Shown: positions 10,189 to 18,955, counted from the first letter of the stretch. The stretch is DNA of 64,000 nt from Streptomyces sp. Go-475 (GCF_003330845.1 NZ_CP026121.1:2275501-2339500), one strand, 5' to 3'. The notes: generated by a model not told the origin, from the sequence alone. Numbers and translations are program-made.

Positions 10189-10560
10189 GTGAACGACGGT
10201 GTGTACACGGGCAACGCGGGCGAGGACGCCGCCCTGGACCGGGGATGGCTGCTCGGGCACTTCAAGGACGTCGGGGATCCGCGCCACAGTGAGGCGGTGG
10301 AGATCAAGTGGGGGGTGCACCCGCGGGGCGACGCGCGTGCGCGGTGGGTGCGGGGTGAGGAGCGGACCGCGCTCCTGGTGCTGATCAGCGGGCGCTTCCG
10401 CGTCGAACTCCCCGGGCGGAGCGTGCTGCTGGAGCAGCAGGGTGACTACGTGGTGTGGGGGCGCGGCGTCGATCACTCCTGGTACGCGGAGGAGGAGTCG
10501 GTGGTGCTGAGCGTCCGGTGGCCGTCCGTGCCCGGGTACGCGGTCGCCGACGGCGCCTGA
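10189..10560 (+). CDS. small cupin-fold protein
   Basis: 123 aa, GTG start. The sequence follows a single cupin barrel. Motif 1 is degenerate, around KWGVHPRGDARARWV. A beta-rich core follows (ALLVLISGRFRVELPG), then the motif-2-like segment GDYVVWGRGVDHSWYAEEES containing the last conserved His. Only part of the usual metal ligand set can be seen, so it may bind a ligand without being an enzyme. No operon partner is obvious; the HtpX gene begins about 100 bases downstream. The assignment to a substrate is not possible. Confidence 0.7.
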   Translation: MNDGVYTGNAGEDAALDRGWLLGHFKDVGDPRHSEAVEIKWGVHPRGDARARWVRGEERTALLVLISGRFRVELPGRSVLLEQQGDYVVWGRGVDHSWYAEEESVVLSVRWPSVPGYAVADGA

Positions 10561-10658
10561 CGTCTTTGCCGGTCCTGGGGGTGATCACGACCCGTTCATG
10601 GGCGGGCCGGGGTGCACACTGGCAGTGGGACGAGTGCGTGAGCTGCGGGGTGATGCAG

Positions 10659-11576
10659 ATGCACAGCCGCTTCCGGAGTGACCGGCGGTTGACCACCCGT
10701 ATGGGGATCACACTGTTCCTGCTCGGTCTGCTGTACGTGGGGTTCGTCGCCGCGTTGGTCGTGCTGCTGAAGTCGTGGGTGCTGGTCGTGGTGGTCGCGG
10801 CGGCGCTGCTCGGCGCGCAGTACTGGTTCTCGGACCGGATCGCGCTGTACGCCATGCGCGGCCGGGTCGTGGAGCGCGAGGAGTTTCCCGAGCTGCACGC
10901 GGTGATCGACCGGATGTGCGCCCTCGCGGACATGCCCAAGCCGGTGGTCGCCGTGTCCGACATGGACATGCCGAACGCGTTCGCGACCGGGCGGAATCCC
11001 GACCACGCCGTGGTCTGCGTGACGACCGGGCTGCTCAGGCGACTGGAGCCGGCCGAGCTGGAGGGCGTCCTCGCGCACGAGCTGTCGCACGTGGCGCACA
11101 AGGACGTCGCCGTGATCACCGTCGCCTCGTTCCTGGGTGTGCTCGCGGGGCTGATCGTCCGGTTCGCGTTCTACTCGCAGGTGTTCGGCGGGGGCCGCAG
11201 GGACCAGAACACGGCCGCCGTCTTCGCCGCGGTGATGGGCGTGTCGGCCGCCGTGTACGCGATCAGCTTCCTGCTGATCCGGGCCCTGTCGCGGTACCGG
11301 GAACTGGCCGCGGACCGGTCGGCGGCCCAGCTCACCGGCCGGCCCTCGGCGCTGGCGTCCGCGCTCACCAAGGTCTCCGGCGACATCGCCCGCATCCCGA
11401 CGAAGGACCTGCGTACGGCCCAGGCCTTCAACGCGTTCTACTTCACGCCGGCGCTGGGCCGCGAGCCCGGCGTCGCGCGGCTCTTCTCGACCCACCCGAG
11501 CCTTCAGGAGCGGCTCGACCAGCTGGGCCGGATCTCCGCCGAGCTGGGCGAGGCGGCCTCTCCCGGAGGAGTGTGA
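10659..11576 (+). CDS. htpX: HtpX-like membrane zinc metalloprotease (M48)
   Basis: 305 aa from the ATG at 10659 (GCGGGG eight bases upstream); an ATG at 10653 is possible but too close to that site. HtpX proteases degrade damaged membrane proteins. Two N-terminal helices (LFLLGLLYVGFVAALVVLL, VLVVVVAAALLGAQYWF) precede the zinc motif HELSH (His140-Glu141-His144). Two further helices follow (VITVASFLGVLAGLIVRFAF, VMGVSAAVYAISFLLIRAL), with RYRELAADRSAAQLTG supplying the third zinc ligand Glu. The next gene (PspAB type) starts 7 bases after the stop, indicating an operon for membrane stress. Confidence 0.92.
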   Translation: MHSRFRSDRRLTTRMGITLFLLGLLYVGFVAALVVLLKSWVLVVVVAAALLGAQYWFSDRIALYAMRGRVVEREEFPELHAVIDRMCALADMPKPVVAVSDMDMPNAFATGRNPDHAVVCVTTGLLRRLEPAELEGVLAHELSHVAHKDVAVITVASFLGVLAGLIVRFAFYSQVFGGGRRDQNTAAVFAAVMGVSAAVYAISFLLIRALSRYRELAADRSAAQLTGRPSALASALTKVSGDIARIPTKDLRTAQAFNAFYFTPALGREPGVARLFSTHPSLQERLDQLGRISAELGEAASPGGV

Positions 11577-11583
11577 GCGGAGC

Positions 11584-12168
11584 ATGGGGCTGCTGGACAT
11601 CCTGCTCGGCCGGAGCAAGCCGGTCGAGGCGGATCTCGACCGGCTCTTCGCGCTGCCGTCGGCAGCCGTGACCCTGGAGGCCGCCGCTGGCTTCACCCCG
11701 ACCGGGCAGGGCGCGGTGTGCTTCGCCACCGTCGAGGGCGCGGCCTTCGAGCAGACCCACCGCGAGGTGCAGGCCCTGCTGGACGCCGACACCGACCGCG
11801 ACGGCCCGCCGGTACGGCTGACACAGGACGACTACGGCTACTCCTGGCTGGTCTCGCACCGCGCCCCCGACCAACTCGTGCCGCTCGTGAACGACCTGCA
11901 CGCCGTCAACAGCCAGATGGAGGTGAACGGGTTCGGCCCCCAACTGCTCTGCTCACTGGCCGGTTTCCAGGACCGGTCGGGGCGGCGGCTCGCGCTGGTC
12001 TACCTCTACAAGCGCGGCACGTTCTACCCGTTCGCGCCCCTGCCCGGCGAGGCGCAGCGGCGCGACAACGCGCTGGAGCTCCAGGTGCGGGCCGCGCTCG
12101 CCGACGACCTGACGATCGAGCAGGACCTGGGCCGGTGGTTCCCCGTGTGGGGGGCACCGGGTTTGTGA
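11584..12168 (+). CDS. PspA-associated protein PspAB-like
   Basis: 194 aa. The N-terminal MGLLDILLGRSKPVEADLDR and the mid-part RLTQDDYGYSWLVSH match the actinobacterial family named PspAB, which occurs next to htpX. No signal or membrane segment is visible, so it is likely a cytoplasmic partner at the membrane. The gene follows htpX with only 7 bases between, and its ribosome site (GGAGGAG) overlaps the htpX 3' end, so the two are very probably co-translated. The role in the phage-shock/envelope-stress response is inferred from this linkage and the family name. Confidence 0.75.
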   Translation: MGLLDILLGRSKPVEADLDRLFALPSAAVTLEAAAGFTPTGQGAVCFATVEGAAFEQTHREVQALLDADTDRDGPPVRLTQDDYGYSWLVSHRAPDQLVPLVNDLHAVNSQMEVNGFGPQLLCSLAGFQDRSGRRLALVYLYKRGTFYPFAPLPGEAQRRDNALELQVRAALADDLTIEQDLGRWFPVWGAPGL

Positions 12169-12197
12169 TCTGCCGCTCACGGGCCCGCGCCGCGTGA

Positions 12198-13841
12198 ATG
12201 AATGGCCGTATGAGCGAGCTGATCCCCTTCACGCACGACGTCGACGGCGAACGCCTCAGCGGGCTGATCGGCGGCGGTGAACCGGCCAGGGCGACCGTCG
12301 TACTGCTGCACGGCGCGGGCAACGGCAGCAAGGAGCGGCTGGTGCCGTGGCTGGAGGAGTTCGCCGCGCACGGCTGCCGCTCCCTCGCCTTCGACTTCTC
12401 GGGGCACGGGGAGAGCACGGGCGTGCTGCGGGAGTCGAGCCTGCGCCGCCGCTTCGAGCAGGCCGTGTCCGTCATCGACGCGCACGCGCGCGTGGACGGG
12501 CCGCTGGTGCTGGTCGGGTTCAGCATGGGCGGCCAGACGGTGGCCGATCTCGTCCGGCACTACGGGGACCGGGTGGCGGCCCTGGGGCTGTGCGCTCCGG
12601 CGGTGTACGCGGCCGAGGCGTGGGACGTGCCGTTCGGCGACGGCGACGGGCGGTTCAGCGAGATCATCCGCCGGCCCGGGAGCTGGCGTGCGGCGCCCGC
12701 GCTGGAGGTGCTGCGGGCGTACGAGGGGCGGGCGGTGCTCGCGGTGCCGGGCGCGGACGCGGTCATCCCGCCCGCCGTGACCGAGGCCGTCTCGGCGGCG
12801 CTGGCCCGGCGCGCGCAGTTCACCCACTGGGAACTCCCCGAGGCGGAGCACCGGTTGGGCCTGTGGTTCCGGGACCATCCCGACGACCGGCGGGAGTTCG
12901 CCACCGCCGTGCTGACCGGGCTCGGCGAGCAGGGCTGGACGGCCACGCGCGCGTGGGTGGCCAAACAGCTTCCCGAGGGCCGTACGGTCGACAAGTCCAC
13001 TTTCCTGACGGGTGGCTGGAGCGCGCAGCTGCGGCGGCTCACCCTCGACGACGGCACCGAGCTGGCGCTGCGGACCTTCGTGCAGCCCTTCTTCCGGCGG
13101 CACGCGCCCGGGCTGCTGGCCCGCGAGGCGGGGATCCTCAGGCTGCTGGCGGGGCAGGAGGGTGTGCCGGCCGCCGAGTTGATCGGCGTGGACGCGACCG
13201 GCGAGCACTGTGACCACCCGTCCCTGCTGATGTCGGTGCTGCCGGGGCGGGTCCGGGTCGACGAGGAGGAACTCGACGCGCGCGTGGACCTGCTGGCGGC
13301 TCAGCTGGCCCGGATCCACCGGGTCGTTCCGGAGGAGCGGCCGCGTCCGTACCAGGCGTGGACGTCCCCGGAGCGGGTGGCCGCGCCGGAAGGCGCGCTG
13401 TGGGAACGGGCCGTGGACGTGATCCGCCGCGACCCTCCGCCGTACGACGGCTGTTTCCTGCACCGGGACTTCCACCCCGGGAACGTGCTGTTCACGGGCA
13501 CCGGGGCCGGTCTGCGGATCAGCGGTGTCGTCGACTGGGTGGAGACCTCCTGGGGCCCCGCCGACCTGGACGTCGCCCACTGCTCGACGGCGCTCGCGCT
13601 GCTGCACGGCGCGGAGTACGGCCTCGGCTTCGGGGAGCGCTACGCGGCGCGGGGCGGCAGGCGCCTGACCGAGGGCCCCGACCACCTGTACTGGCGGCTG
13701 CTCGACGCCCTGGCCTATGTCCCGGACGCGGCGAAGCTCGCGGGCCCGTGGCGGGAACTGGGGCGGACCGACCTGACTCCGGAGGTGCTGGGCGGGCGGC
13801 TGGAGGCGTATGTGACCGGGCTGATGGAGCGGTACGGCTGA
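12198..13841 (+). CDS. alpha/beta-hydrolase fused to an APH-type kinase domain
   Basis: 547 aa in one uninterrupted frame. Residues about 1-235 are an alpha/beta hydrolase: oxyanion segment LLHGAGNGSKE, DFSGHGES, nucleophile elbow GFSMGGQ (Ser109) and a late His in EAEHRLG. Residues about 245-545 are an aminoglycoside/choline-phosphotransferase-like fold: catalytic-loop HRDFHPGN (Asp424) and the metal-binding DWVETSWGPADLDVAH. Both active sites look intact. The substrate is unknown; resistance to antibiotics cannot be claimed. The start is uncertain (12198 or 12210; neither has a good ribosome site). The junction near residue 240 may be a true fusion or two neighbours joined by loss of a stop. 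Confidence 0.78.
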   Translation: MNGRMSELIPFTHDVDGERLSGLIGGGEPARATVVLLHGAGNGSKERLVPWLEEFAAHGCRSLAFDFSGHGESTGVLRESSLRRRFEQAVSVIDAHARVDGPLVLVGFSMGGQTVADLVRHYGDRVAALGLCAPAVYAAEAWDVPFGDGDGRFSEIIRRPGSWRAAPALEVLRAYEGRAVLAVPGADAVIPPAVTEAVSAALARRAQFTHWELPEAEHRLGLWFRDHPDDRREFATAVLTGLGEQGWTATRAWVAKQLPEGRTVDKSTFLTGGWSAQLRRLTLDDGTELALRTFVQPFFRRHAPGLLAREAGILRLLAGQEGVPAAELIGVDATGEHCDHPSLLMSVLPGRVRVDEEELDARVDLLAAQLARIHRVVPEERPRPYQAWTSPERVAAPEGALWERAVDVIRRDPPPYDGCFLHRDFHPGNVLFTGTGAGLRISGVVDWVETSWGPADLDVAHCSTALALLHGAEYGLGFGERYAARGGRRLTEGPDHLYWRLLDALAYVPDAAKLAGPWRELGRTDLTPEVLGGRLEAYVTGLMERYG

Positions 13842-13926
13842 GGCAGGGCGGCACGGTCGCGGTCGATTGTCAGTGGTGTCCGCGATGATGCGATCGGGTC
13901 GGAGGACGCGGCGAGTGGAGGCGGGC

Positions 13927-15111
13927 ATGGGGGCAGAGCGGTACATCGGCGTGCCGGAGCGGCGGGCGCGGCTCGCGCTGCGGCAGCGGCTGGCCCGACA
14001 GGCCAGGGCGGGGACGCCCGAGGAGGTCGCCGACGCGCTCGTCGCCCTGCACGGCACGGACCCGGCGACGGTGTACCTGGCCGTGGGCGCGCGGCTCACC
14101 GACCCGGCGAGGACGGTCGACGAGACCGGACGCGCGCTGTACGAGGACCGTTCCCTGGTGCGGATGCACGGCATGCGGCACACCGTGTTCGTCTTCCCCA
14201 CCGGCCTCACCGCCGTCGTGCACGCCTCGACCGGGCTGGCGGTCGCCGCCCGGGAGCGGGCCGCGCTGCTCAAGCACATGGCCGCGGCCGGGGCGCCGGA
14301 CGCGGCCTGGCTGAAGGAGGTCGAGGAGTCGACGTTGGCGGCACTCGCCCGGCGTGGGCAGGCGACGGCGGCCGAACTCGCCCAGGACGAGCCGCGGCTG
14401 CGCGAGCAGTTCGTGTACGGGGCCGGCAAGAGCTACGAGGGGTTGCACACGGTCTCGACGCGGCTGCTGAAGGTGCTGGGCGTCGAGGGAAAGGTCGTAC
14501 GCGGCCGGCCGCTCGGCTCGTGGACGTCCAGCCAGTTCCGCTGGGCCGTGGCCCCCGAGCACCCCGAGCTGGACGCCGCCGAGGCGCAGGCGGAGCTGCT
14601 GAGACGGTGGCTCGCCGCGTGCGGTCCGGCGACGGAGGCCGACCTCAAGTGGTGGACGGGGTGGCGGGTGACGGACGTCCGCAGGGCCCTGGCGGCGTGC
14701 GGAGCGCGGCCGGTGACGCTGGACGAGGGCCCGGGGTTCGTGGCCGGGGACGACGTCGACCCGGTGTCCGCGCCGGACGAGCCCTGGGCCGCCCTGCTGC
14801 CCGGTCTCGACCCGACGGCGATGGGGTGGCAGCAGCGCGACTGGTACCTGGCGCCTGAGCTGCGGCCGCAGCTGTTCGACCGCAGCGGCAACGTCGGGCC
14901 GACGGTGTGGTGGAACGGCCGGGTGATCGGCGGCTGGGCCCAGCGGTCCGACGGGGAGATCACCTGGCGGATCCTCGACGGGGAGGGCGTCGGCCGGGAG
15001 GCCCGGGCGGCGCTCGAGACGGAGGCGGAGCGGCTGAGCGGATGGCTGGGGACGACCAGAATCACCCCGCGCTTCCGCACACCGCTGGAGAAGGAGCTTG
15101 CGACCGGCTGA
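13927..15111 (+). CDS. winged-helix (HTH_42) AlkZ/YcaQ-family protein
   Basis: 394 aa from the ATG at 13927, which has GTGGAGG just upstream. The sequence matches the HTH_42 family of DNA glycosylases, with RLARQARAGTPEEVADALV, the WWTGWRVTDVRRAL helix-turn-helix region (about residue 240) and a C-terminal GRVIGGWAQRSDGEITWRI segment. YcaQ (AlkX) unhooks interstrand crosslinks and AlkZ removes azinomycin lesions. The catalytic Q-x-D/Q position in these enzymes corresponds here to LHGTDPATVYL, so the key residues read H-G-T. Repair activity is therefore plausible but not proven. It is a lone gene, convergent with the TetR gene at 15.3 kb. Confidence 0.75.
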   Translation: MGAERYIGVPERRARLALRQRLARQARAGTPEEVADALVALHGTDPATVYLAVGARLTDPARTVDETGRALYEDRSLVRMHGMRHTVFVFPTGLTAVVHASTGLAVAARERAALLKHMAAAGAPDAAWLKEVEESTLAALARRGQATAAELAQDEPRLREQFVYGAGKSYEGLHTVSTRLLKVLGVEGKVVRGRPLGSWTSSQFRWAVAPEHPELDAAEAQAELLRRWLAACGPATEADLKWWTGWRVTDVRRALAACGARPVTLDEGPGFVAGDDVDPVSAPDEPWAALLPGLDPTAMGWQQRDWYLAPELRPQLFDRSGNVGPTVWWNGRVIGGWAQRSDGEITWRILDGEGVGREARAALETEAERLSGWLGTTRITPRFRTPLEKELATG

Positions 15112-15298
15112 CGGGCCAGGGGTGCCGACGGGCTGGGTGTGCTGACCGGAGAGGGCTGACGCGGCTGCCGGTGCGTCCAACGGCCCTCGCCGGGGGCGGC
15201 CGACGGCCATCGGCAGACGCCCGGCGGCGAGCGCCAGGCAGCAAGCGGCAGCGGCCAAAACGCCCCGAGCCCGAAAAGCCCCCGAAACCGCCGCCCCC

Positions 15299-15925
15299 CT
15301 ACGCCGACTTCCCCCCGACCCGGACGAACACCCCCGCCCGGGCCGCCATCGCCGCCGCCTCGGCGGCCCGGTCGGCCGTCGTCTCGTCGAGTCGGCCGCC
15401 GCTGATCAGCAACTGGTAGTAGAGCGGAGCGGAAACCGCACGGATCACGTCGTGCGGGTCCGTGCCCTCCGGCACCTCGCCCCGGTCGACGGCCTGCCGG
15501 ACGCAGGGGGCCCACTCCCTGACGCGGATGTCGTAGAAGCGGTGCAGCGCCGCCGCCGTCTTCGCGTCACCCGTCGCGGCGGCGATCAGCGCCTTGAACA
15601 GCGCGCCCTGCCGGGGATCCGTCAACGTCCGCTGCACGAGCCGGGCGTTGGCCGTGAGGTCGCCGAGCAGAGAGCCGGTCTCGGTGCGCGGCGCCGACTG
15701 CTCGGCCATGTCCTGGAGGAGGTCGGCCACCAGGCCCGTCACCGTCCCCCAGCGGCGGTAGACGGTCGTCTTGCCCACCTGGGCGCGCCGCGCGATGTCG
15801 GCCAGGTCGAGCCCGGTGAAGCCCTGCTCGGTCAGGGCGTCCTCGGCCGCCCGCAGCACCGCCTCCCGCACCCGTGCCGTGCGCCCGCCGGGGCGTACGG
15901 TCCCCGGCTCGACCCCGTCAGCCAT
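15299..15925 (-). CDS. TetR-family transcriptional repressor
   Basis: 208 aa. The N-terminal 60 residues form a TetR helix-turn-helix (AVLRAAEDALTEQGFTGLDL, then IARRAQVGKTTVYRRWGTVTGLV). The C-terminal ligand domain ends with PEGTDPHDVIRAVSAPLYYQ, common in the TetR C-terminal family with PF16859-like regulators. It is divergent from the aldo-keto reductase gene, and two short inverted repeats lie in the 95-base gap, so it probably represses both genes. The inducer is unknown. Confidence 0.88.
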   Translation of the reverse strand: MADGVEPGTVRPGGRTARVREAVLRAAEDALTEQGFTGLDLADIARRAQVGKTTVYRRWGTVTGLVADLLQDMAEQSAPRTETGSLLGDLTANARLVQRTLTDPRQGALFKALIAAATGDAKTAAALHRFYDIRVREWAPCVRQAVDRGEVPEGTDPHDVIRAVSAPLYYQLLISGGRLDETTADRAAEAAAMAARAGVFVRVGGKSA

Positions 15926-15999
15926 AACGGTACTCCCGTTCCATTAACCGTCCCGCCCTGCTACCTTAGTCCTCACTAACGGGACCATAAACCCGTTAG
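15926..15999. promoter_or_regulatory. putative TetR operators between tetR and aldo-keto reductase
   Basis: Two related palindromes: AACGG-n5-CCGTT (15926-15940) next to the tetR start, and CTAACGGG-n8-CCCGTTAG (15976-15999) just before the reductase gene. They share the AACGG/CCGTT core and lie where a repressor would block both divergent promoters. Confidence 0.6.
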
Positions 16000-16020
16000 C
16001 AACCCGACAAGGGGGTTCCG

Positions 16021-17076
16021 ATGGAATACAGACGACTGGGTGCGTCCGGGCTCATGGTCCCGGCGCTGAGCTTCGGAGCCGGCACCTTCGGCGGCCGGGG
16101 TCCGCTCTTCGGCGCCTGGGGCACGACCGACGCGCGGGAGGCGCGCCGCCTGGTGGACATCTGCCTGGACGCCGGGATCACGATGTTCGACACCGCCGAC
16201 GTCTACTCCGCCGGCGCCTCCGAGGAGGTACTGGGAGAGGCGATCAAGGGCCGCCGGGACCAGGTGCTCGTCTCCACCAAGACGAGCCTGCCGACGGGCG
16301 ACGGACCGGGCGACGCGGGTTCCTCCCGCTCCCGGCTGATCACCGCCTGCGAGGACGCGCTGCGCAGACTCGGCACCGACCACATCGACCTGTTCCAGCT
16401 CCACGCCTTCGACGCCGGGACGCCGGTCGAGGAGGTACTGGCGACCCTCGACACGCTCGTGCGCGCGGGCAAGGTGCGCTACGTCGGCGTCTCCAACTTC
16501 TCCGGCTGGCAGGTGATGAAGTCCCTCGCGGCGGCGGAGCGGAACGGGCACCCGCGCTACGCGGCCCACCAGGTCTACTACTCCCTCCTCGGCCGGGACT
16601 ACGAGTGGGAGCTCATGCCGCTCGCCCTGGACCAGGGTCTCGGCGCGATCGTCTGGAGCCCGCTCGGCTGGGGGCGCCTCACCGGCCGGATCCGCCGCGG
16701 CGCACCGCTCCCGCCCGACAGCCGGCTGCACCGCACCGCCGACTACGGACCGCCCGTCGCCGAGGAGCACCTCTACGGCGTGGTGGACGCGCTGGAGGAG
16801 ATCGCCGAGGAGACGGGCCGTGCCGTGCCGCAGATCGCCCTCAACTGGCTGCTCCAGCGGCCGACGGTGTCCTCCGTCATCATCGGCGCCCGCGACGAGC
16901 GGCAGCTGCGCCAGAACCTCGGCGCCGTCGGCTGGGCCCTGACCTCCGAGCAGGTGGCGAGACTGGACGCGGCGAGCCACCGCCCGGCGCCGTACCCGTA
17001 CTTCCCGTACGAGCGCCAGGAGGGCTTCGCCCGCCTGAACCCGCCCCTGTTCGCCGCGCCGGGCCGGGCGGCATGA
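16021..17076 (+). CDS. aldo/keto reductase
   Basis: 351 aa TIM-barrel NADPH oxidoreductase. The tetrad is visible: Asp and Tyr in MFDTADVYSAG, Lys in VLVSTKTSLP, His in LFQLHAFD. The nucleotide-binding C-terminal segment SSVIIGARDERQLRQNLGA is also present. The N-terminal YRRLGASGLMVP is typical of the YajO/Tas-like branch. Substrates are probably aldehydes or ketones in the cytoplasm; the specific one is unknown. It is divergent from tetR, 21 bases beyond the larger palindrome, so induction by a TetR ligand is likely. Confidence 0.92.
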   Translation: MEYRRLGASGLMVPALSFGAGTFGGRGPLFGAWGTTDAREARRLVDICLDAGITMFDTADVYSAGASEEVLGEAIKGRRDQVLVSTKTSLPTGDGPGDAGSSRSRLITACEDALRRLGTDHIDLFQLHAFDAGTPVEEVLATLDTLVRAGKVRYVGVSNFSGWQVMKSLAAAERNGHPRYAAHQVYYSLLGRDYEWELMPLALDQGLGAIVWSPLGWGRLTGRIRRGAPLPPDSRLHRTADYGPPVAEEHLYGVVDALEEIAEETGRAVPQIALNWLLQRPTVSSVIIGARDERQLRQNLGAVGWALTSEQVARLDAASHRPAPYPYFPYERQEGFARLNPPLFAAPGRAA

Positions 17077-17131
17077 CAGAGCGCCGGACGCCCCGGGGAC
17101 ACAGGGCGGCCGGCGCTCGGAATCGGCCGGG

Positions 17132-17446
17132 TCAGCGGGCGTAACGCATGAGCGCCCGCACCATGTGGCACGTCGTGTCCGACGGCGGGTGGACGCCGAT
17201 CAGCTCCGCCGTGCCGCGGATCGTCTCGTTGCGGGCCTGGTTCGGCAGGTAGACGCCGGAGTCGAGCAGGGCGATGGCGAGGCGCATCGCCTTGAGGCGG
17301 CGGTTGTGCGTGACGTACCACTCGCGCGGCCGGCCCGGCGGCAACGGCCGCTTCTCCACGGGCGCGTACGGCAGGTCGAGCAGGACGGGGCGCTTCGCGG
17401 TGGACTGGGTGGGCAGCGGCTTCGACGTCAGAGCGGCAGCGGGCAC
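17132..17446 (-). CDS. conserved hypothetical basic protein
   Basis: About 104 aa. The open frame begins at an ATG at 17452, but AGGAGG touches that codon, while the GTG at 17446 is correctly spaced, so I prefer it. The protein has a proline-rich N-terminus, then a basic patch (PPGRPREWYVTHNRRLKAMR) and a helical part (AIALLDSGVYLPNQARNETI). No signal peptide or known domain. I recall similar proteins in streptomycetes but no function. It is transcribed toward the aldo-keto reductase gene. Confidence 0.6.
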   Translation of the reverse strand: MPAAALTSKPLPTQSTAKRPVLLDLPYAPVEKRPLPPGRPREWYVTHNRRLKAMRLAIALLDSGVYLPNQARNETIRGTAELIGVHPPSDTTCHMVRALMRYAR

Positions 17447-17661
17447 AGGCATCCTCCTGTCGCGGTCGGGCGGCCCACGGAGACGTCGACGTCCCCGGCG
17501 CCACCCTCGAACACTGCTTACAGTTTACCGCCGGGCACTGACAACGGGGAGGCCGCAGAGCACGGCAAACTCCCAGGTGAGGCAAGGAATTGGCGCCACG
17601 TCACGGCAGGTCCGCAAGGTGCGGGTGAGTCTGCAGAAAATCGAACAGACCCTGCGGCGCG

Positions 17662-17667
17662 TACCGT
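17662..17667 (+). promoter_or_regulatory. leaderless -10 element of the ArsC-like gene
   Basis: TACCGT ends 6 bases before the ATG at 17674; no ribosome-binding site is present. The rest of the 17447-17673 gap shows no gene. Confidence 0.45.
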
Positions 17668-17673
17668 GGCCCC

Positions 17674-18033
17674 ATGGAGATCTGGATCAATCCCGCCTGT
17701 TCGAAGTGCCGCAGCGCGGTGCAGCTGCTCGACGCCGAGGGCGCCGACTACACCGTCCGCCGCTACCTGGAGGACGTGCCGAGCGAGGACGAGATCCGGG
17801 GCGTCCTCACGCGCCTCGGTCTCGAACCCTGGGACATCACCCGCACCCAGGAGGCCGCGGCCAGGGAACTCGGCCTCAAGGAGTGGCCGCGGGACGCCGG
17901 TTCGCGCGACCGGTGGATCAAGGCGCTCGCCGAGCACCCCAAGCTGATCCAGCGCCCGATCATCACGGCGGACGACGGCACGGCGGTGGTGGCGCGTACC
18001 GACGAGGCCGTACGGGACGCCCTGTCACGCTGA
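17674..18033 (+). CDS. ArsC-family thioredoxin-fold protein
   Basis: 119 aa. The start reads MEIWINPACSKCRSAVQLL, with the C-x-x-C active site and the following Arg, then RRYLEDVPSEDEI and the conserved RPI near residue 93. This is the ArsC/Spx family of glutaredoxin-dependent reductases. True arsenate reductases have one essential Cys before Thr/Ser; this CSKC version with no ars genes nearby is more likely a general thiol reductase. The location does not show arsenic resistance. It lies alone between the small basic protein and the secreted protein. Confidence 0.75.
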   Translation: MEIWINPACSKCRSAVQLLDAEGADYTVRRYLEDVPSEDEIRGVLTRLGLEPWDITRTQEAAARELGLKEWPRDAGSRDRWIKALAEHPKLIQRPIITADDGTAVVARTDEAVRDALSR

Positions 18034-18155
18034 CAGCCGGTCAGCCCCCGCACGTGGCGCAGGTCACTCAGCTGACTCCTGTAAACCGCTGAGCAACCTC
18101 GTTCGGTATCTCGTACATAGCGGCGTACGCTCCCCTACCTCTTCAGGAGGCGCGC

Positions 18156-18815
18156 ATGTCGCGCAGGAGAACGCTCGGTACGAAGAAGAAACTCGCGCTG
18201 CTGGTGAGCGCGGCGGCGGTGGCGGGAGGCGGGGCCTTCGTCCTGGCGAGTACGTCGAACGCCGCACAGACCCCCAGGTCCTCGGCGGAGTCGACGGTCT
18301 GCCTGGGTCTCGCCACCGCCCTCGGCAACAACCAGAAGTTCATCGCGGACCAGCGGGCCAACCCCGACGCGCAGTCCGAGGCGCGGATCGCCAACCGCGA
18401 GGCGGTCGTCGCGGAGATCAAGCGGAAGCAGGAGGCGTCGGGGTGCGTGGCGGGGGAGTCGGCTCAGGACTCCCAGCCCGCACAGCCGGCGCCGCCCCGG
18501 CAGCCGGCGGAGTCGGCGGAGCCCTCGCAACCCGCGGAGAACCCCGGTGGCGGGGCTGCGGGCTCCGGGCAGCAGGTGTGCAACGGCTCCACCGTCACGC
18601 TCTCCGGCGAGGGCGGTGCTCCTGCCGCGTCCAGCAACCAGTTCCCGGCCGGCACGAAGCTGAAGGTCACCAACCTGGACAACGCCAAGTCCACGACGGT
18701 GGAGGTCACTTCGGTCTCCGGCAGCTGTGTGCTGCTCAACAACGCGGCCTTCGAGCAGGTCCGTGAGCCCGGCAAGTTCCTCATCCGCCGGGCCGTGATC
18801 GAGAAGGTGGGGTGA
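18156..18815 (+). CDS. secreted protein with DPBB/RlpA-like C-terminal domain
   Basis: 219 aa, ATG with AGGAGG seven bases upstream. A signal peptide is clear: KKKLALLVSAAAVAGGGAFV followed by cleavage near SNAA. A helical part with KFIADQRANPDAQSEARIAN follows, then a Pro/Ala/Glu linker (residues about 110-150). The C-terminal 75 residues, with VCNGSTVTLSGEGG and FEQVREPGKFLIRRAVIEKVG, resemble the six-stranded double-psi beta-barrel of RlpA-like and expansin-type proteins. This suggests a cell-wall or glycan-binding role outside the cell. Two hairpins follow, so it is likely monocistronic. Confidence 0.7.
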   Translation: MSRRRTLGTKKKLALLVSAAAVAGGGAFVLASTSNAAQTPRSSAESTVCLGLATALGNNQKFIADQRANPDAQSEARIANREAVVAEIKRKQEASGCVAGESAQDSQPAQPAPPRQPAESAEPSQPAENPGGGAAGSGQQVCNGSTVTLSGEGGAPAASSNQFPAGTKLKVTNLDNAKSTTVEVTSVSGSCVLLNNAAFEQVREPGKFLIRRAVIEKVG

Positions 18816-18841
18816 GGCCGGACGATCGGGTGAGTCACTGA

Positions 18842-18869
18842 GGGGGCGGCCCGCACCTCGGCCGCCCCC
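18842..18869 (+). terminator. terminator after the secreted DPBB protein gene
   Basis: Perfect 9-bp stem GGGGGCGGC (18842-18850) with its complement at 18861-18869, 10-base loop. Confidence 0.75.
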
Positions 18870-18883
18870 CGTACGTGTCACGG

Positions 18884-18915
18884 GTCCCGCCGCCCCCGGC
18901 CAGGGGCGGCGGGAC
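18884..18915 (+). terminator. second hairpin upstream of glnII
   Basis: Perfect 13-bp stem (18884-18896 with 18903-18915) and a 6-base loop, 40 bases before the glnII operator. It doubles the insulation of glnII from upstream transcription. Confidence 0.7.
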
Positions 18916-18955
18916 AAACACCCTCACACCGTGACCTGCGGCACAGCGCCACCAG

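Noticed and set aside
12177..14429. A 750-codon minus-strand frame over the hydrolase-kinase gene
   Set aside because: No signature, no start context, and it is the complement of a well-supported gene.
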